Assembly: GCF_009827455.1 (NCBI RefSeq)
Contig: NZ_WTYZ01000001.1
Span: forward strand, 1,125,001 to 1,189,000
Source of the DNA: Pontixanthobacter aestiaquae
GTDB taxonomy: Bacteria; Pseudomonadota; Alphaproteobacteria; Sphingomonadales; Sphingomonadaceae
DNA: 64,000 nt
Direction: 5' to 3'
Below the pieces are notes generated by a model. The model did no database searches, was not told the origin of the DNA, and saw only the letters and a program-made list of their open reading frames with translations. Of the stretch, positions 10,226 through 18,043 are shown piece by piece; positions within the stretch are counted from its first letter, which is position 1, and the number at the start of each line of letters is the position of its first letter. The position numbers and the translations under genes were made by a program.

Positions 10226-11309
10226 TGCCAACTCCACCACTTTTGAAATCCAATTGTACCGGCAGCCCGGTCATTATCGACTGCTGTGCTGCCGAGCCCA
10301 TCTGAACCGCGCGGAGGCCGTCGACTGCGCTTACCTTAGGCGCAGCGCCGTTAACCAGCGCCGCGTGAAAATCGCGCAGTTGGAAATAGGTCGCGCCGTG
10401 GTGGTCGCCGGCTGCCAATGCATCGCTTGGCGTAGCGACATTTTCGATTGCCACGCCGCTCTTGTCGCGCGGGGACCACGTGACGGTCGCGGCGGGTATC
10501 GCGACATCCAGCCTGCCAACCGGGCCAAGCGCATAAATCTCTTCCTGCTGCTCTGCGCCCTCGGCGAACATGCACAGGTCGAGGACTGCGCGCGTGCCCT
10601 TGGCGAAATCGGCAATTACATAAGCATTGTCGAGAATGTCGGGCACTTCGCCATCATAGCTTTCGTCGAGATGGTTCACATCCTGTCCGCCGCTGGCGAA
10701 AATGCGGATCGGCTCGTCTTGCAGAGTGTGCCGCATCAGATCGAAAAAGTGGCAGCATTTCTCGACCAAGGTCCCGCCGGTATTGCGATTGAAGCGGTTC
10801 CAATCGCCGACTTTCTCCAGAAAGGGGAAACGGTGCTCGCGGATATAGAGCATTTTCGCAGGGCCGGTCTCGCCAGATTGCACCCGCTCGATGAAGCGCG
10901 TGATAGGCGGCATATAGCGATATTCCATGCCAACCCAGAATGTATGCGGATAATCGCGCGCCAACTGCTCCAGCGCGGCTGCGTCATCCATTTCAGTGCA
11001 AAAGGGTTTTTCCAGCAGGATTGCGACATCATACGTCATCGCATGTTTGGCGACTTCGAAATGGGTGAAGTTGGGCGACGCAATGACAACCGCATCGGGT
11101 ATCGCATCGGCGAACAGTGTATCCGCGTTGTCGAACAGCGCGAAGTCTTGCCCTAATGTCTCGCCCAGTGCTTTTGCTTCGTCTCGAGACCCGGCATCGG
11201 GATCGACGATGGCCACCAATTCGGCATCATCGACCAATGCAATATTTTGCATATGCTCGCGGCCCATCATGCCGCAACCGATAATGGCGTATTTTCGTTT
11301 CGTATTCAC
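10218..11309 (-). CDS. Gfo/Idh/MocA-family NAD(P)-dependent oxidoreductase
   Basis: A 363-residue protein starting with a Rossmann motif (KYAIIGCGMMGREH, residues ~5-18) followed by the family's EKPFCTEMDDAA block, where Lys of the E-K-P motif is catalytic, and the C-terminal mixed sheet domain. Members oxidise or reduce sugars, inositols and related polyols with NAD(P). GTG 11309 is chosen because AGGGAA lies immediately upstream and the protein then begins as family members do; an ATG at 11339 or 11387 would add an uncharacteristic Cys-rich stretch reaching into the divergent promoter region. It is the first gene of a two-gene operon with the TauD-like enzyme. Confidence 0.88.
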   Translation of the reverse strand: MNTKRKYAIIGCGMMGREHMQNIALVDDAELVAIVDPDAGSRDEAKALGETLGQDFALFDNADTLFADAIPDAVVIASPNFTHFEVAKHAMTYDVAILLEKPFCTEMDDAAALEQLARDYPHTFWVGMEYRYMPPITRFIERVQSGETGPAKMLYIREHRFPFLEKVGDWNRFNRNTGGTLVEKCCHFFDLMRHTLQDEPIRIFASGGQDVNHLDESYDGEVPDILDNAYVIADFAKGTRAVLDLCMFAEGAEQQEEIYALGPVGRLDVAIPAATVTWSPRDKSGVAIENVATPSDALAAGDHHGATYFQLRDFHAALVNGAAPKVSAVDGLRAVQMGSAAQQSIMTGLPVQLDFKSGGVGNG

Positions 11310-11423
11310 GCTTTCCCTATGTTGCGCGCCAGCGATCATTACAAGCGGATGATTACAACTATCTCGGCTTGCCGGAGCACAAGCCATGCCTATAGTCGCG
11401 CGATAGACGAGGGATAGCCATCA

Positions 11424-14400
11424 ATGACATCACCGGCTTCAGGCGATTGGCGCATCGCGATAGATCGCGGCGGGACGTTTACCGATGTGGTGGCAACCAC
11501 ACCCGATGGCCGGATCGTCACCGACAAACTTCTGTCCGAAAACCCCGAGCATTACGAAGACGCGGCAAGCGAGGCAGTCGCTCGCCTGATGGCGCAGCAC
11601 GGTGAGGGCGCAATCCGGGAGGTTCGAATCGGGACGACAGTCGCCACCAATGCTTTGCTGGAGCGGAAGGGCGAACGCGTTGCACTGGCGATTACGTCGG
11701 GCTTTGGCGATGCTTTGCGGATCGGAACGCAGGCACGGCCCGAAATTTTTGCGCGGCATATCGTTCTGCCGTCGCAATTGGCGCTGGATGTGGTCGAGAT
11801 TGAAGAGCGGGTTGGCGTCGATGGTGAAGTTCTAACGGCGCTGAACGAGGATGCGGCGCGTAAGGCGCTGAGCGATATCCGCAAGCAGGGCATCACCGCG
11901 CTCGCCATCGTGCTGATGCATGGCTGGAAATATCAGGCACACGAAGCCCGGCTGGCAGAGATCGCACGTGAATTGGGCTTCAACCAGATTAGCGTCAGCC
12001 ACGAAGTCTCGCCGCTCATCAAGCTGGTCCCCCGCGGGGATACAACGGTCGTGGACGCCTATCTGTCGCCGGTGCTCGGTCGCTATGTCGATCAGGTCTC
12101 AGGACGGCTGCCGGAGACACGGCAACTGCGCTTTATGCAATCGAATGGCGGGCTTGCTGAAGCGCGCGCCTTTCGCGGGAAGGATGCGATCCTGTCCGGG
12201 CCGGCTGGCGGTGTAGTCGGCATGGTCGCTGCATCGGAGCCATTGGGGCACACGCGCTTGATCGGTTTCGATATGGGCGGCACCTCGACCGATGTCGCGC
12301 ATTATGCGGGCGAGTATGAGCTGACCGGCGATAGCATGGTCGCCGGTGTACGTGTCGCTGCGCCGATGATGCAGATACATACGGTTGCGGCGGGCGGCGG
12401 TTCGATTTGCCGGTTCGACGGGACGCGCTTCCGCGTCGGACCTGAAAGTGCCGGGGCCAATCCGGGGCCGGCGTGCTATCGCAAGGGCGGCCCGCTGACA
12501 GTGACCGATTGCAACCTGTTCCTTGGCCGGATCGATCCTGCGCTATTCCCGTCGGTCTTCGGTCGGCACGGCGATCAACCGCTCGATTCTGCGGCATCGC
12601 GCGATCGGTTGGAGGAGGTCGCAGCGTCGTTAGAAGGCAACATGCCACTGGCAGAGATTGCCGAAGGGTTTCTCGCGATCGCCGTCGACAATATGGCCAA
12701 CGCGATCCGCAAGATCAGCGTCGCGCGTGGCTATGATGTGACCCGCTATGCGTTGGCCTGCTTTGGCGGCGCGGGCGGTCAACATGCCTGCAAAGTGGCT
12801 GACGAATTGGGCATCGAGACAGTTCTGGTTCACCCGCTGGCTGGAATGCTTTCGGCCTATGGGATCGGTCTCGCGCCGGTCAAAGCGATCCGTGAAACGA
12901 GTGTTGTCAGGCCGCTGGGTGAACCGATTGACCCCGAGTTAAACCAACTTGAACAGGGTGTGCTTGACGTGATGCGCGGGCAGGGGTTGGACGACGCCCA
13001 AATCACCCTGACCCGCCGCGCCAGACTGCGTTTCGCCGGAAGTGACAGCACACTGACGCTTGATCTCGTGGAGCCTGAGGCAATGGCCGCAGCGTTCCGA
13101 AACGAACATCGCCGCCGCTTCGGATATTCCGAAGCCGAGGGGCAAATCATCGTCGAAGGACTGAGCGTCGAAGCCAGTGGCGCAGCGGGTGGGCTGACGG
13201 ATGCGAGCTATCGACCAGAAACAGCGAGCTTGGCAGCGGAAGGCGAATGGCCTGCTTTTGACCGCAGCCAACTGAACCAGGGACAGCCGGTAAAAGGTCC
13301 GGCGCTGATCATCGATCCGGGTTCAACGATTGTCGTCGAACCGGGCTGGCAGGCTGTATTGCAAGAGGACTTCAGCCTTGTTCTGACACGGCATACACCG
13401 CTCGAACGGCAGCGCGCTGACGGCACTGATGTCGATCCGGTGCGGCTCGAGATATTCAACAATCTGTTTATGGCGATTGCCGAGGAAATGGGGGTTGTCC
13501 TGCAATCCACCGCGACTTCGGTGAACATCAAGGAACGCCTCGATTTCTCCTGCGCGCTGTTTGATGCCGAAGGATCCCTGATCGCCAATGCGCCGCATAT
13601 TCCGGTGCATTTGGGGTCAATGGCGGACTCGATCCGGCGCATTCTTGAGGCGCGCGGAACCGGCGAGGACGGGGCACCGCGCGATGGTCGCGGGATCCTG
13701 CGCGGCGATGCCTATGTGCTCAACGACCCTTATCGCGGCGGCACCCATTTGCCCGATGTGACGATCATCGTGCCCGTGTTCTATTGCGATGACAGCACCG
13801 CGCCCGATGCCTTCGTAGCAGCGCGAGGCCACCATTCGGACATTGGCGGGATAGCCCCGGGATCAATGCCGCCCGAGAGCCGCACCATCGATGAAGAAGG
13901 CGTGCTGCTCGATAATCTGTTGCTGGTCGATGAAGGCCGGTTTTGCGAGGCGGAAATACGCGAAGCGCTGGCATCGGGCGATTGGCCTGCGCGCAACCCT
14001 GACCGCAATATCTCCGATCTGCGTGCGCAAATTGCGGCGTGCACGCGCGGCGCGGAATTGCTGGCGGGTGCAGCCAAGGACCAAGGCGCAGATGTGCTGG
14101 CCGCCTATATGCGCCATGTCCTTGCCAATGCCGAAGAGTCGGTCCGACGCTTGCTCGTTCGGCTAGAGGATGGCGCATTCACTTACCCGATGGACAATGG
14201 CGCGCAGATACAAGTCGAAATCCGGATCAACCGCGCGAAACGCTCCGCCGTGTTCGACTTCACCGGCACCAGCGCGCAACAGGATAATAATTTCAATGCG
14301 CCGCGCTCGATCACCCGCGCCGCCGCGCTGTACGTCGTGCGCACATTGATCGACGATGTGATCCCGATGAATGACGGGTGCCTGCGTCCGATAGAATTGG

Positions 14401-15008
14401 TGGTGCCCGAGGGTTCGATGCTCAATCCAGTGTACCCGGCGGCTGTCGTCGCTGGAAATGTCGAGACCAGCCAGGTTGTCACCGACGCCTTGTTTGCGGC
14501 AACGGGCAGGCTGGCACCGTCGCAAGGCACCATGAACAATTTCACTTTCGGCAATGAGCAGCACCAATATTACGAGACAATCGCGGGCGGTTCCGGCGCG
14601 GGACCGGATCATGACGGGACCAGCGCTGTCCAAACGCATATGACCAATAGCCGCCTGACCGATCCCGAGATTTTGGAAACGCGCCTGCCAGTACGGCTGG
14701 ACCGCTTTGCTATCCGCAAGGGGTCTGGAGGAAAGGGCATGTATGATGGAGGCGATGGCGTTGAACGCCGGGTGACATTTCTGGAGTCCATGCGCGCCAA
14801 TATGCTTGCGAACCGGCGGGAGATTGCACCACGCGGTATTGCCGGCGGCGGTGATGCGCTGGCAGGAGAAAACTGGGTTGAGCGGAACGACGGTTCGCGC
14901 GAAGATCTATCGGCGACTGCATCGGCTGAAATGCAGCCAGGCGATACGTTCGTAATTCTAACGCCCGGAGGGGGCGGTTTCGGAAACGAAGACGGGGAAG
15001 CTGAATGA
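11424..15008 (+). CDS. 5-oxoprolinase, HyuA-HyuB fusion (ATP-dependent)
   Basis: A 1194-residue fusion. The N-terminal hydantoinase/oxoprolinase part (HyuA-like, residues 1 to ~660) has IDRGGTFTDVVA, GTTVATNALLERKGERV, the phosphate-loop-like GFDMGGTSTDVA and AGGGSICRFDG. The C-terminal part (HyuB-like, about 670-1190) has EIFNNLFMAIAEEMG, DFSCALFD and the glycine-rich ending TPGGGGFGN. The full-length fused order matches ATP-hydrolysing 5-oxoprolinase, which opens 5-oxoproline to glutamate; a hydantoinase role cannot be excluded. ATG follows GAGGGA. The next gene starts in a 4-base ATGA overlap, so it is the first gene of an operon with DUF969, DUF979 and DUF2891. Confidence 0.93.
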   Translation: MTSPASGDWRIAIDRGGTFTDVVATTPDGRIVTDKLLSENPEHYEDAASEAVARLMAQHGEGAIREVRIGTTVATNALLERKGERVALAITSGFGDALRIGTQARPEIFARHIVLPSQLALDVVEIEERVGVDGEVLTALNEDAARKALSDIRKQGITALAIVLMHGWKYQAHEARLAEIARELGFNQISVSHEVSPLIKLVPRGDTTVVDAYLSPVLGRYVDQVSGRLPETRQLRFMQSNGGLAEARAFRGKDAILSGPAGGVVGMVAASEPLGHTRLIGFDMGGTSTDVAHYAGEYELTGDSMVAGVRVAAPMMQIHTVAAGGGSICRFDGTRFRVGPESAGANPGPACYRKGGPLTVTDCNLFLGRIDPALFPSVFGRHGDQPLDSAASRDRLEEVAASLEGNMPLAEIAEGFLAIAVDNMANAIRKISVARGYDVTRYALACFGGAGGQHACKVADELGIETVLVHPLAGMLSAYGIGLAPVKAIRETSVVRPLGEPIDPELNQLEQGVLDVMRGQGLDDAQITLTRRARLRFAGSDSTLTLDLVEPEAMAAAFRNEHRRRFGYSEAEGQIIVEGLSVEASGAAGGLTDASYRPETASLAAEGEWPAFDRSQLNQGQPVKGPALIIDPGSTIVVEPGWQAVLQEDFSLVLTRHTPLERQRADGTDVDPVRLEIFNNLFMAIAEEMGVVLQSTATSVNIKERLDFSCALFDAEGSLIANAPHIPVHLGSMADSIRRILEARGTGEDGAPRDGRGILRGDAYVLNDPYRGGTHLPDVTIIVPVFYCDDSTAPDAFVAARGHHSDIGGIAPGSMPPESRTIDEEGVLLDNLLLVDEGRFCEAEIREALASGDWPARNPDRNISDLRAQIAACTRGAELLAGAAKDQGADVLAAYMRHVLANAEESVRRLLVRLEDGAFTYPMDNGAQIQVEIRINRAKRSAVFDFTGTSAQQDNNFNAPRSITRAAALYVVRTLIDDVIPMNDGCLRPIELVVPEGSMLNPVYPAAVVAGNVETSQVVTDALFAATGRLAPSQGTMNNFTFGNEQHQYYETIAGGSGAGPDHDGTSAVQTHMTNSRLTDPEILETRLPVRLDRFAIRKGSGGKGMYDGGDGVERRVTFLESMRANMLANRREIAPRGIAGGGDALAGENWVERNDGSREDLSATASAEMQPGDTFVILTPGGGGFGNEDGEAE

Positions 15009-15821
15009 CCAATTATTGGCCGCTTGCCGGCATATTGATTGTGGTGGCGGGGTTTGCACTCCGCTTCAATCCTCTGCTGGTGGTGGTCGTGGCCGCGATT
15101 GCCACCGGGCTGCTGGGCGGGCTGGATTTCGTCGCGGTGATCGAGGCTCTGGGCAAGGCGTTCAACGACAACCGCTATATCAGCGTGACATGGATCATAT
15201 TGCCCGTGATCGGCCTGCTGGAGCGATACGGGCTGCAGCAACGCGCGCGGGCTGATCGAGAACATGCGCGGCGCGACGATGGGTAAGCTCCTCGTAGTCT
15301 ATCTTGGTTTCCGCCAGATCACAGCGGCTATCGGCATGAAAGATATCGGCGGACATCCGCAGGCAGTACGCCCGCTCGTTGCACCTATGGCTGAGGCTGC
15401 TGCCGAGAAATCGCACGGCGAACTGCCCGAGGAAGAGCGCGAGAAAGTGAAGGCCATGTCGGCGGCGACCGACAATGTCGGACTGTTCTTTGGCGAAGAT
15501 ATCTTCTTTGCCATCGCCTCGATCCTGCTGATCCAGGGCGTGTTCGAAAGCGCAGGTTACCCGCTGACGCCGCTGCAACTTTCAGTGTGGGCGATTCCGA
15601 CTGCCATATGTGCATTCTTCATCCATGGCGGACGGATACTCGCTTTTGACCGAAGGCTCGCGAATATTCCTCCCCCATCGGGGGAGGGGGACCGTCCGCA
15701 GGATGGTGGAGGGGCACAGTCAACCCTTTCGCCGCCCGTTGGTGGTTCTCATAATCAGAAGGTGCCTCTCCACCCCGATGCTGGCGCGTCGCGGTCCCCC
15801 TCTCCCAAGGGAGAGGAATGA
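15005..15821 (+). pseudogene. DUF969 membrane protein gene, frameshifted and extended by a repeat
   Basis: The first reading frame (15005-15286) begins MTNYWPLAGILIV and runs as DUF969 to LLERYGLQQRARA, then reads out of frame to TAA. The family sequence resumes one frame over (LIENMRGATMGKLLVVYLG, from about 15256) and continues to RILAFDRRL. The junction is a GC-alternating run (ACGCGCGCGGGCTG, 15240-15253); loss of two bases or gain of one would explain it. From 15667 the second frame reads through a palindromic repeat that supplies about 50 foreign residues and the stop. DUF969 and DUF979 are paired membrane proteins often near pyroglutamate enzymes. It is either a real pseudogene or a sequencing error. 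Confidence 0.85.
15667..15818. repeat. Palindromic insertion element (MITE/REP-like) inside the DUF969 3' end
   Basis: A 152-base element with imperfect terminal inverted repeats of about 50 bases. The left end reads TTCCTCCCCCATCGGGGGAG, then GGGGACCG and TGGTGGAGGGGCAC; the reverse complement of the right end reads TTCCTCTCCCTTGGGAGAGG, then GGGACCG and GGTGGAGAGGCACC. The unique centre is about 50 bases. There is no transposase inside. The right end (GGGAGAGGAA) places a Shine-Dalgarno sequence directly before the DUF979 start, and its last A is the A of that ATG. The left end is read in frame by the DUF969 gene. Confidence 0.85.
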
Positions 15822-16783
15822 TGATTACCTATGAATGGCTCTACATTCTCGCAGGTCTGTTCTTCCTCGCGTGGTCGTTGCTTAGCATTCTCGACAGATC
15901 GAATGCCAAGCGTTGGGGAAATGCCGCGTTCTGGGGACTGCTCGCGGGGAGTTTCCTGTTTGGCAGTCACTTGAGCGACTTCGCCAATGGCGTGCTGGTG
16001 CTCGCGATGGTGGGTATTGCCGGGATTGGCGGTTTGGGCCGAAGCAATCCCGAAACAACTTCGCTCGAACAACGCCTCAATTTCTCCAACCTGCTCGGCA
16101 ACAAGCTGTTTATTCCGGCGCTGATTGTGCCGATCACGGCAGTCGCGGGAACGCTCCTCTATAATTACACGCCGTTTGGAGAAACTGCCCTGTTCGAAGA
16201 GCGGCGTGAGACCCTGATCCTGTTCGGAATTGGCGTGCTCTTTGCGCTCGTCGCTGCCATGATGTGGCTCAAACCGCCAGCGCTGGCGGCGGCAGAAGAG
16301 GGGCGCAGATTGCTCGATTCGATCGGTTGGGCGGCAATCCTGCCGCAAATGCTCGCTGCGCTGGGCGCAGTGTTTGCGCTGGCGGGCGTCGGCGATATCA
16401 TCGGCGGGATCGCGGGCTCGATCATACCTGAGGGCAGCGTACTGCTGACTGTTATCATCTTCGCGCTGGGCATGGCGCTGTTCACGATGATTATGGGCAA
16501 TGCTTTCGCGGCATTCCCGGTGATGGCAGCAGCGATTGGTATTCCGCTGCTGGTGGAGGATTATGGCGGCAATCCTGCGGTAATCGGCGCGGTTGGAATG
16601 CTGGCCGGTTTCTGCGGCACTTTGATGACGCCAATGGCGGCGAATTTCAACATTGTACCCGCCGCGCTACTCGAGCTCAAAGACCAGAACGGTGTGATCC
16701 GCCAGCAAATCGGGACCGCAATCCCGCTATGGGTATGCAATGTGGTGATCATCTATGTCGGGGCCTTTCTGCTATGGAATTGA
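15818..16783 (+). CDS. DUF979 family membrane protein
   Basis: A 321-residue protein with about nine hydrophobic segments, starting MMITYEWLYILAGLFFLAW as DUF979 proteins do, with the conserved charged loop LEQRLNFSNLLGNKLFIPAL (about 85-105) and MIMGNAFAAFPVMAAAIGIP. DUF979 always pairs with DUF969; by context the pair is a candidate transporter. Here the operon starts with 5-oxoprolinase, which supports 5-oxoproline or another cyclic amide as cargo (inference). ATG 15818 overlaps the DUF969 stop (ATGA), and the ribosome-binding site GAGAGG comes from the end of the palindromic element. If the DUF969 partner is truly broken, the transporter may not work. Confidence 0.9.
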   Translation: MMITYEWLYILAGLFFLAWSLLSILDRSNAKRWGNAAFWGLLAGSFLFGSHLSDFANGVLVLAMVGIAGIGGLGRSNPETTSLEQRLNFSNLLGNKLFIPALIVPITAVAGTLLYNYTPFGETALFEERRETLILFGIGVLFALVAAMMWLKPPALAAAEEGRRLLDSIGWAAILPQMLAALGAVFALAGVGDIIGGIAGSIIPEGSVLLTVIIFALGMALFTMIMGNAFAAFPVMAAAIGIPLLVEDYGGNPAVIGAVGMLAGFCGTLMTPMAANFNIVPAALLELKDQNGVIRQQIGTAIPLWVCNVVIIYVGAFLLWN

Positions 16784-17766
16784 CCGAGAAGATTGCGCGG
16801 GGTTTCGCGCGGATTGCGCTGGGTCATGTAAGCCAGGAATACCCGCGTAAGCTCGATCACGTGATGAACGCAGATGCGGATGTGTTGCCTCCGCGCGTGC
16901 TGCATCCGTGCTTTTTCGGCAGCTTCGACTGGCATAGCTGCGTGCATGGCTGGTGGACGCTGCTGACTCTAAGGCGGCTCTATCCCGATATGCCCGCGGC
17001 GGCGCAGATCGGGGAGCTGGCCGAGACTACGTTGAGCGAAGATAAGCTGGCCGCCGAGCTGGATTATCTCAGCCGTCCGGGTTCAGCCGGATTTGAGCGC
17101 CCTTATGGCTGGGCATGGCTACTCTATCTGCATCTGGAGGCTGTGCGGCATGAAGATCAGGCTTGGGGCCAACGGTTGGAACCTTTAGCCCGCGCCTTCG
17201 CAAAACGTTTGGAGAGCTATCTGGCAATCCTGACCTATCCGATCCGAACCGGCACGCATTTCAACAGCGCTTTTGCGCTGACACTCGCGGTTGAGTGGGC
17301 GGACCAGTTCGATCCCGACCTTGCAGAGACTGTTCGCGGGACTGCCAAGCGCTGGTTTGGCGAAGATCGCGGTTGTCAGGCGTGGGAACCGGGCGGTGAC
17401 GAGTTTCTCTCGCCAGCTCTCAGTGTGGCGTTGCTTATGCAGAAGTCGCTGCCTGCCGACATGTTTGCAGGCTGGTTCGGCGCATTCCTGCCTGACCTTT
17501 CGAACAGCCAACCTGCAACCTTGTTCAAACCCGCAACCGTCAGTGACCGAAGCGACGGCAAAGTGGCGCATCTCGACGGCCTCAATCTCAGCCGCGCCTG
17601 GGCATGGCGAGAGATTGGTCAAGCGGTGCCGGAACACGCCGTTCTTGCTGAGCGCTTGGCGAAAACGCACCTCGACGCGGCAATGCCGCATGTTGCGGGC
17701 GATTATGCGGGCGAACACTGGCTGGCGAGCTTTGCGTTGCTGGCTCTAATGGGCTCCTCGCAATGA
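16774..17766 (+). CDS. DUF2891 family protein
   Basis: A 330-residue soluble protein matching DUF2891: the N-terminal block PRVLHPCFFGSFDWHSCVHG (about residues 46-65), the central RPYGWAWLLYLHLE and a C-terminal LNLSRAWAWREI with a final GEHWLASFALL. The alternating helices and conserved His/Trp/Asp residues suggest an alpha/alpha barrel with a pocket, but no catalytic function is established for the family. ATG 16774 overlaps the DUF979 end by 10 bases; an upstream start at 16729 would read through the DUF979 coding end. The position at the end of the 5-oxoprolinase/DUF969/DUF979 operon suggests a role in cyclic amide metabolism. Confidence 0.85.
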   Translation: MELTEKIARGFARIALGHVSQEYPRKLDHVMNADADVLPPRVLHPCFFGSFDWHSCVHGWWTLLTLRRLYPDMPAAAQIGELAETTLSEDKLAAELDYLSRPGSAGFERPYGWAWLLYLHLEAVRHEDQAWGQRLEPLARAFAKRLESYLAILTYPIRTGTHFNSAFALTLAVEWADQFDPDLAETVRGTAKRWFGEDRGCQAWEPGGDEFLSPALSVALLMQKSLPADMFAGWFGAFLPDLSNSQPATLFKPATVSDRSDGKVAHLDGLNLSRAWAWREIGQAVPEHAVLAERLAKTHLDAAMPHVAGDYAGEHWLASFALLALMGSSQ

Positions 17767-18043
17767 CGAAGTAAGGGATCGTTGCGCGTCTACTGCGCGC
17801 TATCGAACGATTTTCCTACATCCACCGATTTTGCTAGCCGGAGCGCTGCTCTTTCCCATCGTTCGTTTTCTGCTCCACGCTCTGTCTGCGCGACCGTATT
17901 CGCGACAGGGAGCGCCTGTCATATGAAAGGTCACACCCGGTTCCGCTGTCCGCCGATAAAACCACTGAAAAACAGCGATTTTCGCGAAAAGACACATTTT
18001 CTAAACGTGCCGTATGCGTTCCAGCGATGTATTCGATCCGGTG
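17767..18043. other. Intergenic region without recognised feature
   Basis: This 277-base gap lies between the convergent DUF2891 and TolB/amidohydrolase genes. I see no convincing reading frame, tRNA, strong hairpin with T tract, or repeat shared with other parts of the window. It is less GC-rich than its surroundings near 17985-18005, which may reflect 3' untranslated sequence. Confidence 0.5.

Noticed and set aside
15005..15821. Programmed ribosomal frameshift in DUF969
   Set aside because: No slippery heptamer or strong downstream structure is visible at the junction; a simple indel in a GC run explains the data better.
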